Of a DNA stretch of 64,000 bases, positions 1 to 10,573 are shown in pieces. The position numbers and the translations under genes were made by a program. The DNA comes from Hyalella azteca (lineage: Eukaryota; Arthropoda; Malacostraca; Amphipoda; Hyalellidae), in the NCBI RefSeq assembly GCF_000764305.2, contig NW_025933462.1, forward strand, positions 124,418 through 188,417, given 5' to 3'. Each line of letters opens with the position of its first letter. Position 1 is the first letter of the stretch. The notes under the pieces are model-generated. The model was given only the letters and a program-made list of their open reading frames with translations. It did not search any database and had not been told where the DNA came from.

Positions 1-977
1 GAGTCTGAAACATAAAGAAAAAACATAAATAGGCTGTCAAACATAAAATATGTTATATATGGTAATTTTATATTAACTTCCAAGCCGGTCTATGTTACCC
101 CGTCAGGGCTGACATTAGGTGGTCTAACCCCCATTTGGGGGTGGCGCCCTCCATTTGCAAACTATGACACATTCCTAAAATTTGCATATGTAACTAGAAG
201 AGTTCTATTACAATACATCTTAACCTGGAGTTATTTAACCAAAAAATTAAAGAATTGGAGGGGGTACTCTGACAGGCTTTAAATAATAGCTTTTTTTTGT
301 GAGTCACATTTTTAATTTTTTAACCTATTAGATATGCAAACTTTTTAAATCTTTCTATTGTGTTATGTAGCCTCAGTATTAGGCCCTTAATGCTCATTGA
401 CAAAATTTCTCCTTGTCAAATAGTTTTTGCGTTTTGGGGGTTTTTGTTAAAAAAATGAAAAGTGGTCCAAGTTACCCTGCCGGTCTAAGTTACCCCATTT
501 TATGGTTTAGTCTTGAATCCAAGCCACCTTGAATGCCTATTTCGAGGCGTTCGGGACTTTGCCGCGCTCTACTGAACATTCACACTTATTGTCACTGCAA
601 ACCTATCTCCTCCTATAGTTTTTAAGCTACAGCAATGAGAAATATACCGTTCAATTTGCAAATAAAAGATCTAGAGATTGGTCATAGCTTTTTTTTCAAT
701 TTCATTATAGTTATGAAAATATTTTGAAAAAAATGAGGGGAAATTTAAAAGGGTGGGAGGAGAAATCAAATTTTTTTGAAAAATGCCCACCCCACCCACA
801 AAAATCAGAATTTCAAAAAACAGCAAGGACCAATTGATAGATATGGTCCTTACGCATTGAATGATATGCGTCTCAATGTTGTAGCTTGAAAATCCTAGGA
901 GGAGATAGATTTCTACAGTACCCCCTTTTTGGCAGTTTTCTAAGAATTTCACGTTTTCTTTCTCTTTTTTCCACACT

Positions 978-1190
978 AACAAAAAAGTCTTTGATTTATC
1001 TTTTACATATGTGAATCAAGTTTCAAAGTGATCCGTCCATAAATAACCGAAATAAAATTTCCACAAGAAATTGAAAATTGCCATTGGAAATTGGAAATTT
1101 TATTTTGGTTATTTACAGACAGATAACTTTGAAACTTGGTACACATATGTATAAAATAAATCTAAGACTTTTTTATTCATGTGAATTTTT
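978..1190. repeat. Foldback inverted repeat, arms about 100 bp
   Basis: The segment around 1011-1062, which contains AATAACCGAAATAAAATTTCC, recurs as an imperfect reverse complement at 1091-1142. The similarity continues outward through CATATGTG and AAAAAAGTC motifs to about 978 and 1188. The arms are separated by only some 30 bases, so the whole could fold as a long hairpin. It is probably a foldback MITE. I could not define a target-site duplication. Confidence 0.6.
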
Positions 1191-2109
1191 CCCCTAGGTT
1201 TCCCTGGAAATAACTGTTAATAATAAGGTTCCAAGTGAAAATATTGAATAGGTATTCTAAGGGGAACATTATTTCTAACAGTTATAGGGTATTTATGTAA
1301 ATGTTTAAATGTTATTGAGATTTAAATGTTCATATGTCAGGTTGTCCACAGCCACATCCCATACTTGCAGTAGCAGTTCAGTTACTACATCACTTTCTGT
1401 GACATCATTGTTGTACACCTATACTGTAAAAGCTCTTCAGGCATCCCCTGAGGCAGTCACAGACCAGTTGCTAACCAACATCTTTTAGCTGCACTAGCAG
1501 CCAGCTTCTATTGGCATTTACTTAAGACAACTCCAGCAAAAGTGTCTATCAAAACAGTGTTGATATTGCTACCTGATAGATTCCTGTAAAAGTACTTTAT
1601 TGTGTCTAACTTTAAATAAGTAATACTTGAGAGTTCAACTCTCTTTATTCATCCTTCTTGTATTATTAGGACATTATCTAGAACCTATTGAACCTCTGTG
1701 ATAAATTCCGAATTCAATTATGTAAATTGTTAATCAGCAAATGTCATAGAAATGTCATCATTAACTTGTGCTCCCTACAAGATCCAGACTCAAGTGTCAT
1801 AGACAGAATAAGCTAAGCCAAGATTGGGAAATTTTTTATTGCTCAAATCTAGTGGCTCCAAAGCATAGTGGCAAATGAAGGCTTTTTTGACTCAGTTCAC
1901 TCAATTTCCAGATTTAGTTCAAAATTTTCATCTGCTTCACATGGGAGCAAATATTGCAATAGGAGGTAATGAATCTTGCAGCATCAAAAATGGTGGGAGG
2001 CTCTAGTTGTGGCTCAGAGGGTATATTGCATGCCGGGAGGGGAGTTGCTTAAGGGCAAGTCAATGGGCTCAATGCCCAATTTCTCAATTACTGCACATCA
2101 GGGTTGGCA

Positions 2110-2400
2110 ATCCTTAGTTTCCTTACTATTTGTTTGGGACATAGCAGTCCCAGGCCACAATGGATTGCCACCTCTGATTTTCGTTCATCCGGCCTCATCT
2201 GGGCCACCTGATGCATGATGCTGTTGCTTGCTTCTCGCCACTGGTAGTGTTGCAGGGGAAATCAATCTGGGATTGGGCCCAGGAACACGTCCAGTTGTCT
2301 CTTGAAGGTCTCCAGGGTGAACTCCCCCTCTCTTAGATCCATTGGTAGGACATTGAACAACCTGGGCCCTGCCACGGAAAGTGATCCTTCCCACAGGGAT
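2110..2400 (-). mobile_element. LINE 3' fragment: reverse transcriptase C-terminus and 3'UTR
   Basis: Read on the minus strand from about 2375, the frame gives a peptide with RLFNVLPMDLRE followed by LETFKRQLDVFL. This is the typical C-terminal tail of non-LTR retrotransposon reverse transcriptases. A stop codon interrupts it after IPD, so the copy is dead. The same segment occurs on the + strand at 22628-22850 with high identity, including the short 3'UTR that mentions CTGGGACTGCTATGTCCC. Assignment to a LINE is from family knowledge; the clade (CR1/Jockey-like) is inference. Confidence 0.7.
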
Positions 2401-3842
2401 TGAAATCTGACTGCAGATCTGTTATGTAGTGGGGGGATCTTCGATTATTTAAAAAAAAAATCACCAACCCTGCTACACATGAATTACGCAACACTGCTTC
2501 ACTCCTAGTAGTAAGGTTTTCTTGAAGTTAATATGAGGGACCAGACTTTATTTTTTAAGCCTTCTAGTTTCTTGCCTTTCAAAAATTATATTTGGAAAGA
2601 CACTTATTTTACCATCTACAACATGGAAAACATTCTGAAACTGTACCTATATTGGGAGCCGTAAGTTTGTCAATCTTTGAGCCAAGTCCAGTTCTATAGC
2701 CATGAATTATTTTTTTTAAGCAATGGAAAGCCATTTTTGAGCAATAAGCATATTTACTGAGTCATGCATGCCGAATCCTTAATAATTTTACACTGGAAAC
2801 AGTAGCAAGAACATTTTCTTCATTTTAGAGGTGATAAGCCCTTGACATTTTTTCTTTACATTTTCATCAATCCTTGCTGCTGTCATGTTACAGCAATGTC
2901 ACAAAAATGCAATTTTGATAGATCTTTACCAGAAAAAATGGCACAAGTTATATTACCTGTAGAATGAAAAATATTTATGTGAAATTGGAGAATTCATATA
3001 AAATTAATGGCTTAGTAAATGAGTTTTTGGCTGAAAAAGTGCTTTTCATGGCTTTGAAAACAGATTAATGGATCATTAACTGAATTGGCAGCTTGATACT
3101 TTCATTTCTGTCAGGGTTGCAAAATTAATAAAAAAAATATAAAATTGGAGAGTTATTAACTCTGAGCCCTTGATGCCATGCAGATCAGAATTTAATATAT
3201 GTGATTTGCTCATTGATTGTAGTGCATTGTTCTCTTTATTGTTTGCAATTGATCACATCGAGTATATATTTTTACCTATGCAGAACTAGCCTAGACTTCA
3301 AGTATGGCTAAACATTAAGGAAACTGATCATTGCAATGGCTATGCTGATATAGTATTGTGATGGATGGGCCCTGGTATGAAAAATATATTTGTATTTTTC
3401 TACCTGAAATAGCATTTTTGGTGCCTCAAAATTATAAATTTTACAGCTGTAAGAATTTTTTTTAGCTGTGAAAAATTTTTTCCAGCCAGGATTTAAAATT
3501 TCCTAGCTGCAAATTTATTGCTAAGTTATGACCATTATATATGTATTACTGTTGAGGCTACTTTAACTGTGATACGAGTTCAGAAATTATTTTAGTTGAA
3601 AGAAATTTCTAGATTTGATATGTAATAATCTAACATGGATGCAAAGTTGGAGAACATTTTGATATCCACAATTCTTATATAATCATAACTCAGCTTGTGT
3701 TGAAGCTTGTTAATATAAACTTGTGCTAGGAATATATCCACAGATTGAAGTGAATCATCCATTGATCCATCATTTCTCTTGCAGTGGCCCTGGTGGGAAT
3801 ACTGTGGATGGCTGGACATCATTGGAAAATCCCAAAGCAAAG

Positions 3843-6800
3843 ATGGCCCCCATAAGCGACAAAGTAAAGAAAAGCTGTGGGCGCACCCCAGGAGGCAGAA
3901 ATATATTTCTGGTCAACAATGGTCAAACTATAAGGATGCAGGGAACTCAGCCTCCTGCTGTGCCATCCAAACTGGATGAAGCTGCTTCATTTCCATCAAC
4001 CAAAGGAAGAAAAGTCAAGAAATATTGGAGGAAACCTACAAAAATGTTGCATCAGAAACCCTCCAGAGGGCATAAATTTTATGGAGTTTCATCTTCAAAG
4101 AAATTAAATTCAAAATATGGTAATGCATCACGGGGGGTTGATGAACAAGGAGGCAATGAAAGTGATGTAATTCATGAAGATGTTGGAGTCACTATTGAGA
4201 GCATTAATGAGTTGGGAGAATTTGTTGAGGATGGCATTACAATGAAGGTTGTGGATAACTGCACTCTTGATATCAATGCTGAGCAGATGTCTGCCGATGA
4301 AAGCTTTAATGCAGCAAATATTGCTGGAAAGAAATCCAAGAATGGAAATTGTGTTACAGAAAATGTCTGCAGTGATGATGACATCTCTAATACTGACCAA
4401 CCTCAAATTGCTGAAGATTATGCATCTGAAGAGGAAGTATCACAACATGGAACCTTCATGAAGCAGGAAGTACTTGATGCCTCACAAGAATTATTTTTTG
4501 CTGAGCCTGAATGTCAACTTTTGATAAAGGTTTGTATAGTCTCGTGTAATATTATCTCACATGCCTTTGAAACCGACATGATTTTGATAGGAATATATTG
4601 TTTATATTTTCTTTTTATTTCCTGACATATCTTGACATTTAACTTATGTAGGAATTGAGTGTTTTTTTTTTCAATTGGAACTGTAACAGTGAAATTTCCC
4701 CCTATATTTTTTTATATAGATTCTCTCTGCTCGAACCACTTTTCACTATTTAACATGTTTACAGAAAGAGTGGATTCCCCAAGAAGGAGAGGAACAAGAG
4801 GTAACAGCAACCACTTCACAGCCCTACTCATCACCCTCCATGTTTGCAGAGACAATTGTCAAGCAAGAACATACATTGGAAGAAGAACAATTAGTTGAAG
4901 ATTCTGACAATAATTCTTTACAGCTCATCCATCTTTATGTAGGAGATAACGGGCTAGTGGAAGATGCACCTGCTAGTGAGCCTGCTGGCCAACTGCTGCA
5001 GTCTCCTCAATTCCTTCTAGATGACCAGAAGCTGACACTCTCGCCTGTGACGTTCTTGTCTGCAGGCACAGCTCACAATTCTACAGCATCATCTCAAAGT
5101 TGTGCTCTGCTGCCTCGTGATCCTACTGCATCATCTCAACTTAATTCTGTGTTAGCTCATGCTGATATTGAATCCGCAATAAGTATGGACGATTTCAACG
5201 CCTTGAAGAAACTGAATGGAGCCTCCCTTTCTAATTCAGCACTGTCATTACATATGCCATGTCCAGAGATGCCCATGGAAGTAGCGTCTTCAGCTACTGT
5301 TACTACACATGTTAGTTCAGCTTCCAAGACCTCTGTGCCATCTACTTGTAAAACTGTTATTAGTAATTCATCTTATACTTCTGGCGACTCAGCTATACCT
5401 AGCTCATCAACTGTGATTACAAATTCTAAAATCAGCTTAGCTTCTCATCCAAAACCAGCTAGGAAAATTACAATTCGTTCAATCCAGCGAACACCAACAT
5501 CTAATGAAACTGCCTCAAAGCTCTTTGTGTCCAGAGAAGTCAAGTCTTCAGTTGCCTCCAAAATGTGCCAAACAAATGAGACTGGCTCTCAAAGCAGCGT
5601 AGCCAAAGCCATCAATGTAATGCCTCCAACTCTTGAATCTATTGACGGACCTGCTTTGGAAGGCTCTACAAAGAGGCTGGATATGACAAAAGACCATATC
5701 AAAACTGCAGGACAGCATTCTGTTCCCAAGGTTTCAATGGTAATTTTCGTGTATTGATACGTGATCACAAGGAAATTAATTTATAAGTACATAATTAGAA
5801 TTTGTATCTTTGAATGGTTGTGTAAATACTGAGAATATCGGGCTTACATGGAAACATAATTATTTAGGGTAGAATGAATAGCCATGAGTTACCATTATTG
5901 CACAAATAGAGCTGCATGCTTATGGTATGATTTGAAAATTGCTTTCCACTTAAATTCGTCTGATTTTTTGGTGTTGGTGTACAATGATGGCAGAACATTG
6001 TAATATTACAATATTGTTATTAATTCATTTGCAGATACCCAATACTCGCCAGGATCGACATGGCAATGCTTCTCGCGGTCAATCGGGCCGTGGTTATACA
6101 AAGGTAGACAAGGAAGACCCGCGCAGCCGTTTGCACTATGTCAAGTACATGAAGAAAGACGGCAAGACTATCAAGAAGTGGGAGTGTGGCATGTGTGAGT
6201 ACCATTATGTATGAAGAAAGACGGCAAGACCATCAAGAAGTGGGAGTGTGGCATGTGTGAGTACCATTATGCATGAAGGAAAACTGCAAGACCATCAAAA
6301 AGTGGGAATGTGGCATGTGTGAGTACCATCAAGGCAAAAAGTCAGACTTTAAGATCACCCTCCACAAAAAATGAGGCCCATGTGAGTATTGTTGGTACAT
6401 GAGGAATTGGAAAATCGCGTTATCTTTGTATTCATGACCATTTTCCTGCAGGTGGCCGGGAGTTCATCCACCAGTATACTCTGATGCGGCATCTTCCCAC
6501 TCACACTGATGAACGAAACTTCCATTGTGATGAATGTGGCAAATCTTTTCGTCAGATGAGCACCTTATCGCAACACAGGTCAACTCACTCACAGTTCCGG
6601 CCATACGTTTGTGATGTTTGCCAAAAAACCTTCACTCGCGTTTCAACTCTTATCTCTCACAAGAAACTGCATGATGGTGTCAAGCCACATGTATGTCATG
6701 TCTGTGGCAAGGCTTTTCATCAGAAAGGTAATTTGAAAAACCACATGTTTATCCACACCAACGAGAGACCTTACAAGTGTCACCAATGTGGTCGAGGCTT

Positions 6801-9800
6801 TAACCAAGCATCCAACCTTCACTCTCACAAAATTCGGGCGCACAGTGATAACAGTCCTTTAGTTTTATCACCTGCTGAGCTAGCTCGTGTCCAGTCTTTG
6901 TCAGACTCAATTGCATCAACACTAGGTCATCAAAACCCAGAACCTCCTCCTCCCCCTCTTCAGTGTCCTCAGTGTCCCCTAACATTCGGCAACAGAGCAA
7001 CAATGAAACGTCATGAGATATCAGCGCACTCAAAGTATCAACAACTTATGCCAAAGAAGCCAGGAAGAATGTCTTCTATGACCACATCAAGCAATGTCAC
7101 CAGTGCTAAGCGATGCAAAGTTGGTAGCGTGCGCATGGTGGAAGTCCCTGGTGGAGATGAGGCCTTCCAGCAGTTGTTGCAGGGCGGACGCTCATCTGAT
7201 CAAACAGATCAATTTTTGGCAGATGATCTCACGTCTGTGCTCCGTCTTTCTCGCCCTGCTCGCTCAGGTTTACTCATTCCAGCAATCCGCACAGCCGCTC
7301 TGGCATCTGTAGTAGCGTCAGGTAAAACTCCCTTTGCTTTATTAAAGCCTGCGGTTTCAGCACCTGTCGTTGTGCGGGTGGCGCTGATCTCTCAGACTCA
7401 ACACGCTCTCCTTCCTGCCACTGCCGCACAGCTTCGAGAGGCAAGTCAGTTCAGCGTGGCTGGCCGAGGCGTTTCTACTAAAGCTGTTCAAATCAAAATT
7501 CCTGTTGTGGCAACCGTAGTAGAAAAGCTTTCAGCTTCGGGAGAAGCTTCAATTGAAATTTTAGCGCCTGACAATGAAGTGCCATCACCATCTGTGAAAC
7601 CTAAAGTAGAAGCCTCAGTGTCGTCCACGTCTGTGAGGTCAAACGTCCGCACGCTAATCGCAGCACCTAACAACAGCAACCTGCTTGCTAATGTGCGTGC
7701 GAGCATCAACACCATCACACCAAGAGTCGTACCTACAAGCCATGCCACTCAAATGACTAGAGAATACGTCGGTGTAGACGCTGCTGAGCTGCCATCTGGA
7801 GTTCTCACTTCCCAACTTGGCTCTCAAGATTTAGTTATTGAGCCTGATATGATGGTCGAGTGAGTTTCGTTATGTCGTAACTTTATGAACGTTATACTCT
7901 TAGTGGTTAGTTTTTTTTGCATGCAGTCAGAAAAATGTATTTCATAACTTTTGCCGTACAATACTGGTGAGAAAGGAGGATGTCTGATTATTTGAATTTT
8001 TTTGTTAACCAACGGCTTAGGACAGATATGTAGTCTTGGTTTTTTAGTACTTGCTTCTTGATAATGAACTAAATAATTTAATGTCATGTAATAATAACGG
8101 TGCCTTGTTTAATTGACATCTCTAATTCTCATTCTTATTCCGCCTGTTAAAAACATATAAGCATAATCTAGGATAATAAACGTACAATAACGATACAATT
8201 ACCCTCACTGCAGGAGTGTGGGAGACGTAGTGCTGGAGAACTCTGAGGATGTTTGTTCGTCGTCTGTCCCGGAGCTGTTGGAGGAGGGGCAGCTGGTGCT
8301 GGAGGCGTACGCCGGCGAGGGAGGCTCGAGTAACGACCTCGTGCAGTACCAGCACCAGCAGGAGCACCACGTCCATCTACTTGACTTGGTCAATGACCAA
8401 CACCAGCAGTTGTCTGGTAAGTCTTGGTGTCATTTCCCTCTATCCAACTGGAAATTTTCTATTATCTAAATGCATAATTTTTTTCTCAAGTTCAGCGCAA
8501 CAATTTTTTGATACATTTTTTTGATTGTGGATTTGAAAATTTGTCAATGAATGCCTTGCAGAGCCTGGCGTGCGCTACCTGTGTGCTACAGGCACTCCTG
8601 GGGAGTTCGAGATGGTCGCTCCTGACGACCCCAGGCTCTCCCACATCGTCGACCACCTCGGCCGCCTCCAGCCTGTCACCCAGCAGCATCAGGTGCGTCG
8701 CCAGGTTCATGCACTGTTCGATCAATAGTGGAAAACTGTCTGAACAGCGTTTTTATGACCGACCGTCCCGTGAAGTAGGAGCGCAATTGTTCGGATTTAA
8801 GATGTTGATGTCCAAAGGAACTGCAACTTGTTTGATTTCACGAGCCGGTGAGCCAGTGAAAAGCTGGTGAGAAAGCGTTTCGCCGTTTTTTGAATAGTGG
8901 ACCTAAATAAATCGCTTTTAGCTATGCAGCGATCCCGTAATGGGCTTAGAACTACTCTTGGCTTTATAGCTCTGAAAAACTGACCTTTCACCTCTCACGC
9001 CTTGTCGCCACTAACAGAATGCTCAATTACAAAAAAAAAAAAAAAATCTAAATGAAAATTTTCTTAGCATCGCTAATTATCACTTGAGAATTATTAGTTT
9101 CTTTTTCTTGACTTTATGAAAAGTAATAAACTATTATTTCCAACAAGTTTATCAATAAATATAAAAAATGTTTGTGATACAAGCATATTTTCATATTCAT
9201 ACTGTATGTGATAGGAGCATATTTTTATAGTATATTGACTCGGTCTTTTCAGTTTAAATTTATTTGTTCTTTGTTGAAATTTAATTGTTACTAATCGGCA
9301 GATTGTGAGCGAAGAATCGGCTGACGTTGGCAGTGCTCTAGCCTCCCTGACGTCAGCCGGCCATGAGGACCCCACCTCGCTGACTGCAGAGGGTGGAGAC
9401 GAAGGAGCGCAGTTCTCGCTGTCCAATGTTAACAACTCCTGCAGGATAACACTCACTGACAGCGGCAGCCTCACCATCGAGAGCGCCGGTTGGCACCTAT
9501 ATTTCGTCTATTAAAATTCTCCCATATTCGGTCTTTTTTAATTCTTCCATATTCGGTCTATTTCAATATATTTCGTTTATTCCAATTCTCCCATATTTGG
9601 TTTATTTCAATTCTTCTGTATTCGGTCTATTTCAATTATTCTATATTCAGGCTATTTTAATTTTTCTGTATTCGGTCTATTTAAATTCTTCTATGTTCAG
9701 TCTATTTCAATTCTCAATGATCGTACGTGATTTTAATTTGTCATTGAAGAGATTCGATATGATTTTCGAATTGATGGAATTTTTGGCATAATTTCTTCAT

Positions 9801-10573
9801 TATTGAATTTTAGTTTTGTGAATAATTAGGCAAACTTTGTTTAGAATCATGAAGGAATAGGATGAATACTATTCATGAGTAAATGTAATCAAACTTGTAA
9901 TGGCTTTTCTTTCAGGAGGTTCTGTTTCTGTTGGTGGTGACGGAACGTCGATGGCCGTCGAGAACATCGCTGCTATCATCGGCGCTCTGCAGCGCGCAGG
10001 CTTACCTGTTCAGCTCCAGTCCAACACTAGCGCTGATCCAGCCTCACACAGCCACATGGATGTGGCGGATGATTTAGCAATTGGAGATGAAGGAAGCTCT
10101 AGTGCCGCCGGCCGTGAGGCTGACTGCAGCCACATGGCTGTAGACGAGGATGACAGCCACATGGCTGTGGATGAGAACGTGGCTGATCAAAATTTCCTGC
10201 CCTCCAGTGCGGTGCCGGAGCTCGTCGAGGATGCTGCGCATGCTATGCTCATGGCCGAAGAAAGCGTCATCACGCATCCAGTAAGAATTGTTATTAATAT
10301 AGCTTTTTATGCTAAATGTATCCATCGAGCTGAAATTTTTCATTACGTAGGTGTTGATATTGAAGTGTAGACCTGTGCGACTGAGGAACTTGACTTTTTA
10401 CGACTCGTAATGTATTTAGTGCAAATACTTGATGATGGTAACAAGGTTACAGGTTAGTAGATCTAATTATTCTTCATAATGACTTTAACCAACAAAATTT
10501 TGCGCTGAGGTGAATCTCTTGGAAATGTTTATTTCCGCAGGACCTGGGGCCGGACGATCAACACGACGTGTAG
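3843..10573 (+). CDS. C2H2 zinc-finger protein, nine coding exons, about 1,382 aa
   Basis: Coding exons: 3843-4529, 4765-5739, 6035-6194, 6452-7859, 8214-8416, 8562-8692, 9302-9488, 9916-10280, 10541-10573 (TAG). All introns are GT/AG, all phases agree and the total is 4,149 nt. ATG 3843 is the first in-frame ATG, with A at -3 and G at +4. The exon itself starts at 3785, and upstream exons could add coding. Five tandem C2H2 fingers fill about residues 605-738; finger 1 is split by an intron between its two-cysteine knuckle residues. A sixth finger lies at about 779-800 after a proline run. The N-terminal 550 residues are Ser/Thr-rich and low complexity. The tail is acidic, with repeated SHMAVDE units. 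It is probably a nuclear DNA-binding transcription regulator. Exact orthology is not recognised. Donor 5731 instead of 5740 is possible and costs three residues. Confidence 0.9.
6149..6330 (+). repeat. 62 bp tandem triplication spanning an exon/intron donor
   Basis: Copies begin at 6149, 6211 and 6273. Copy 2 differs from copy 1 at two bases, while copy 3 is more diverged and breaks off near 6330. Copy 1 contains the end of the zinc-finger exon and its donor GTGAGT at 6195. The same GTGAGT therefore recurs at 6257 and 6319. Because 62 is not a multiple of three, and a TGA lies at 6212-6214 in the exon frame, only the first donor keeps the protein open. Confidence 0.95.
6484..7863 (+). other. 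Possible retained-intron isoform end of the zinc-finger gene
   Basis: The large finger exon runs open to a TGA at 7861-7863. That TGA sits inside a strong donor, GTGAGTTT starting at 7860. Splicing at 7860 joins exactly in frame to the exon at 8214, where a Glu codon is rebuilt. If the intron is retained, translation stops at once after about 1,077 residues, giving a protein with all fingers but no acidic tail. Confidence 0.5.
9505..9715 (+). repeat. Intronic minisatellite, about 24-27 bp units
   Basis: About eight imperfect units of the type TTCAATTCTTCTATATTCGG follow directly behind the donor at 9489 in the intron of the zinc-finger gene. The units are pyrimidine-rich and vary by a few bases. 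Confidence 0.8.

Larger units (their letters stand above)
1..3784. other. Upstream non-coding region of the zinc-finger gene
   Basis: I see no convincing coding exon here. The stretch is AT-rich. It holds a thrice-used motif close to GGTCTAAGTTACCCC (near 89, 468 and 483), a foldback repeat at about 978-1190 and a minus strand LINE fragment at about 2110-2400. Promoter and 5' untranslated exons of the zinc-finger gene may lie here. The only direct sign of them is a good splice acceptor (pyrimidine tract then GCAG) ending at 3784. Confidence 0.5.

Noticed and set aside
671..982. 103-codon minus strand frame
   Set aside because: Low-complexity Phe/Leu-rich translation of T-rich DNA, with no splice signals or domain.
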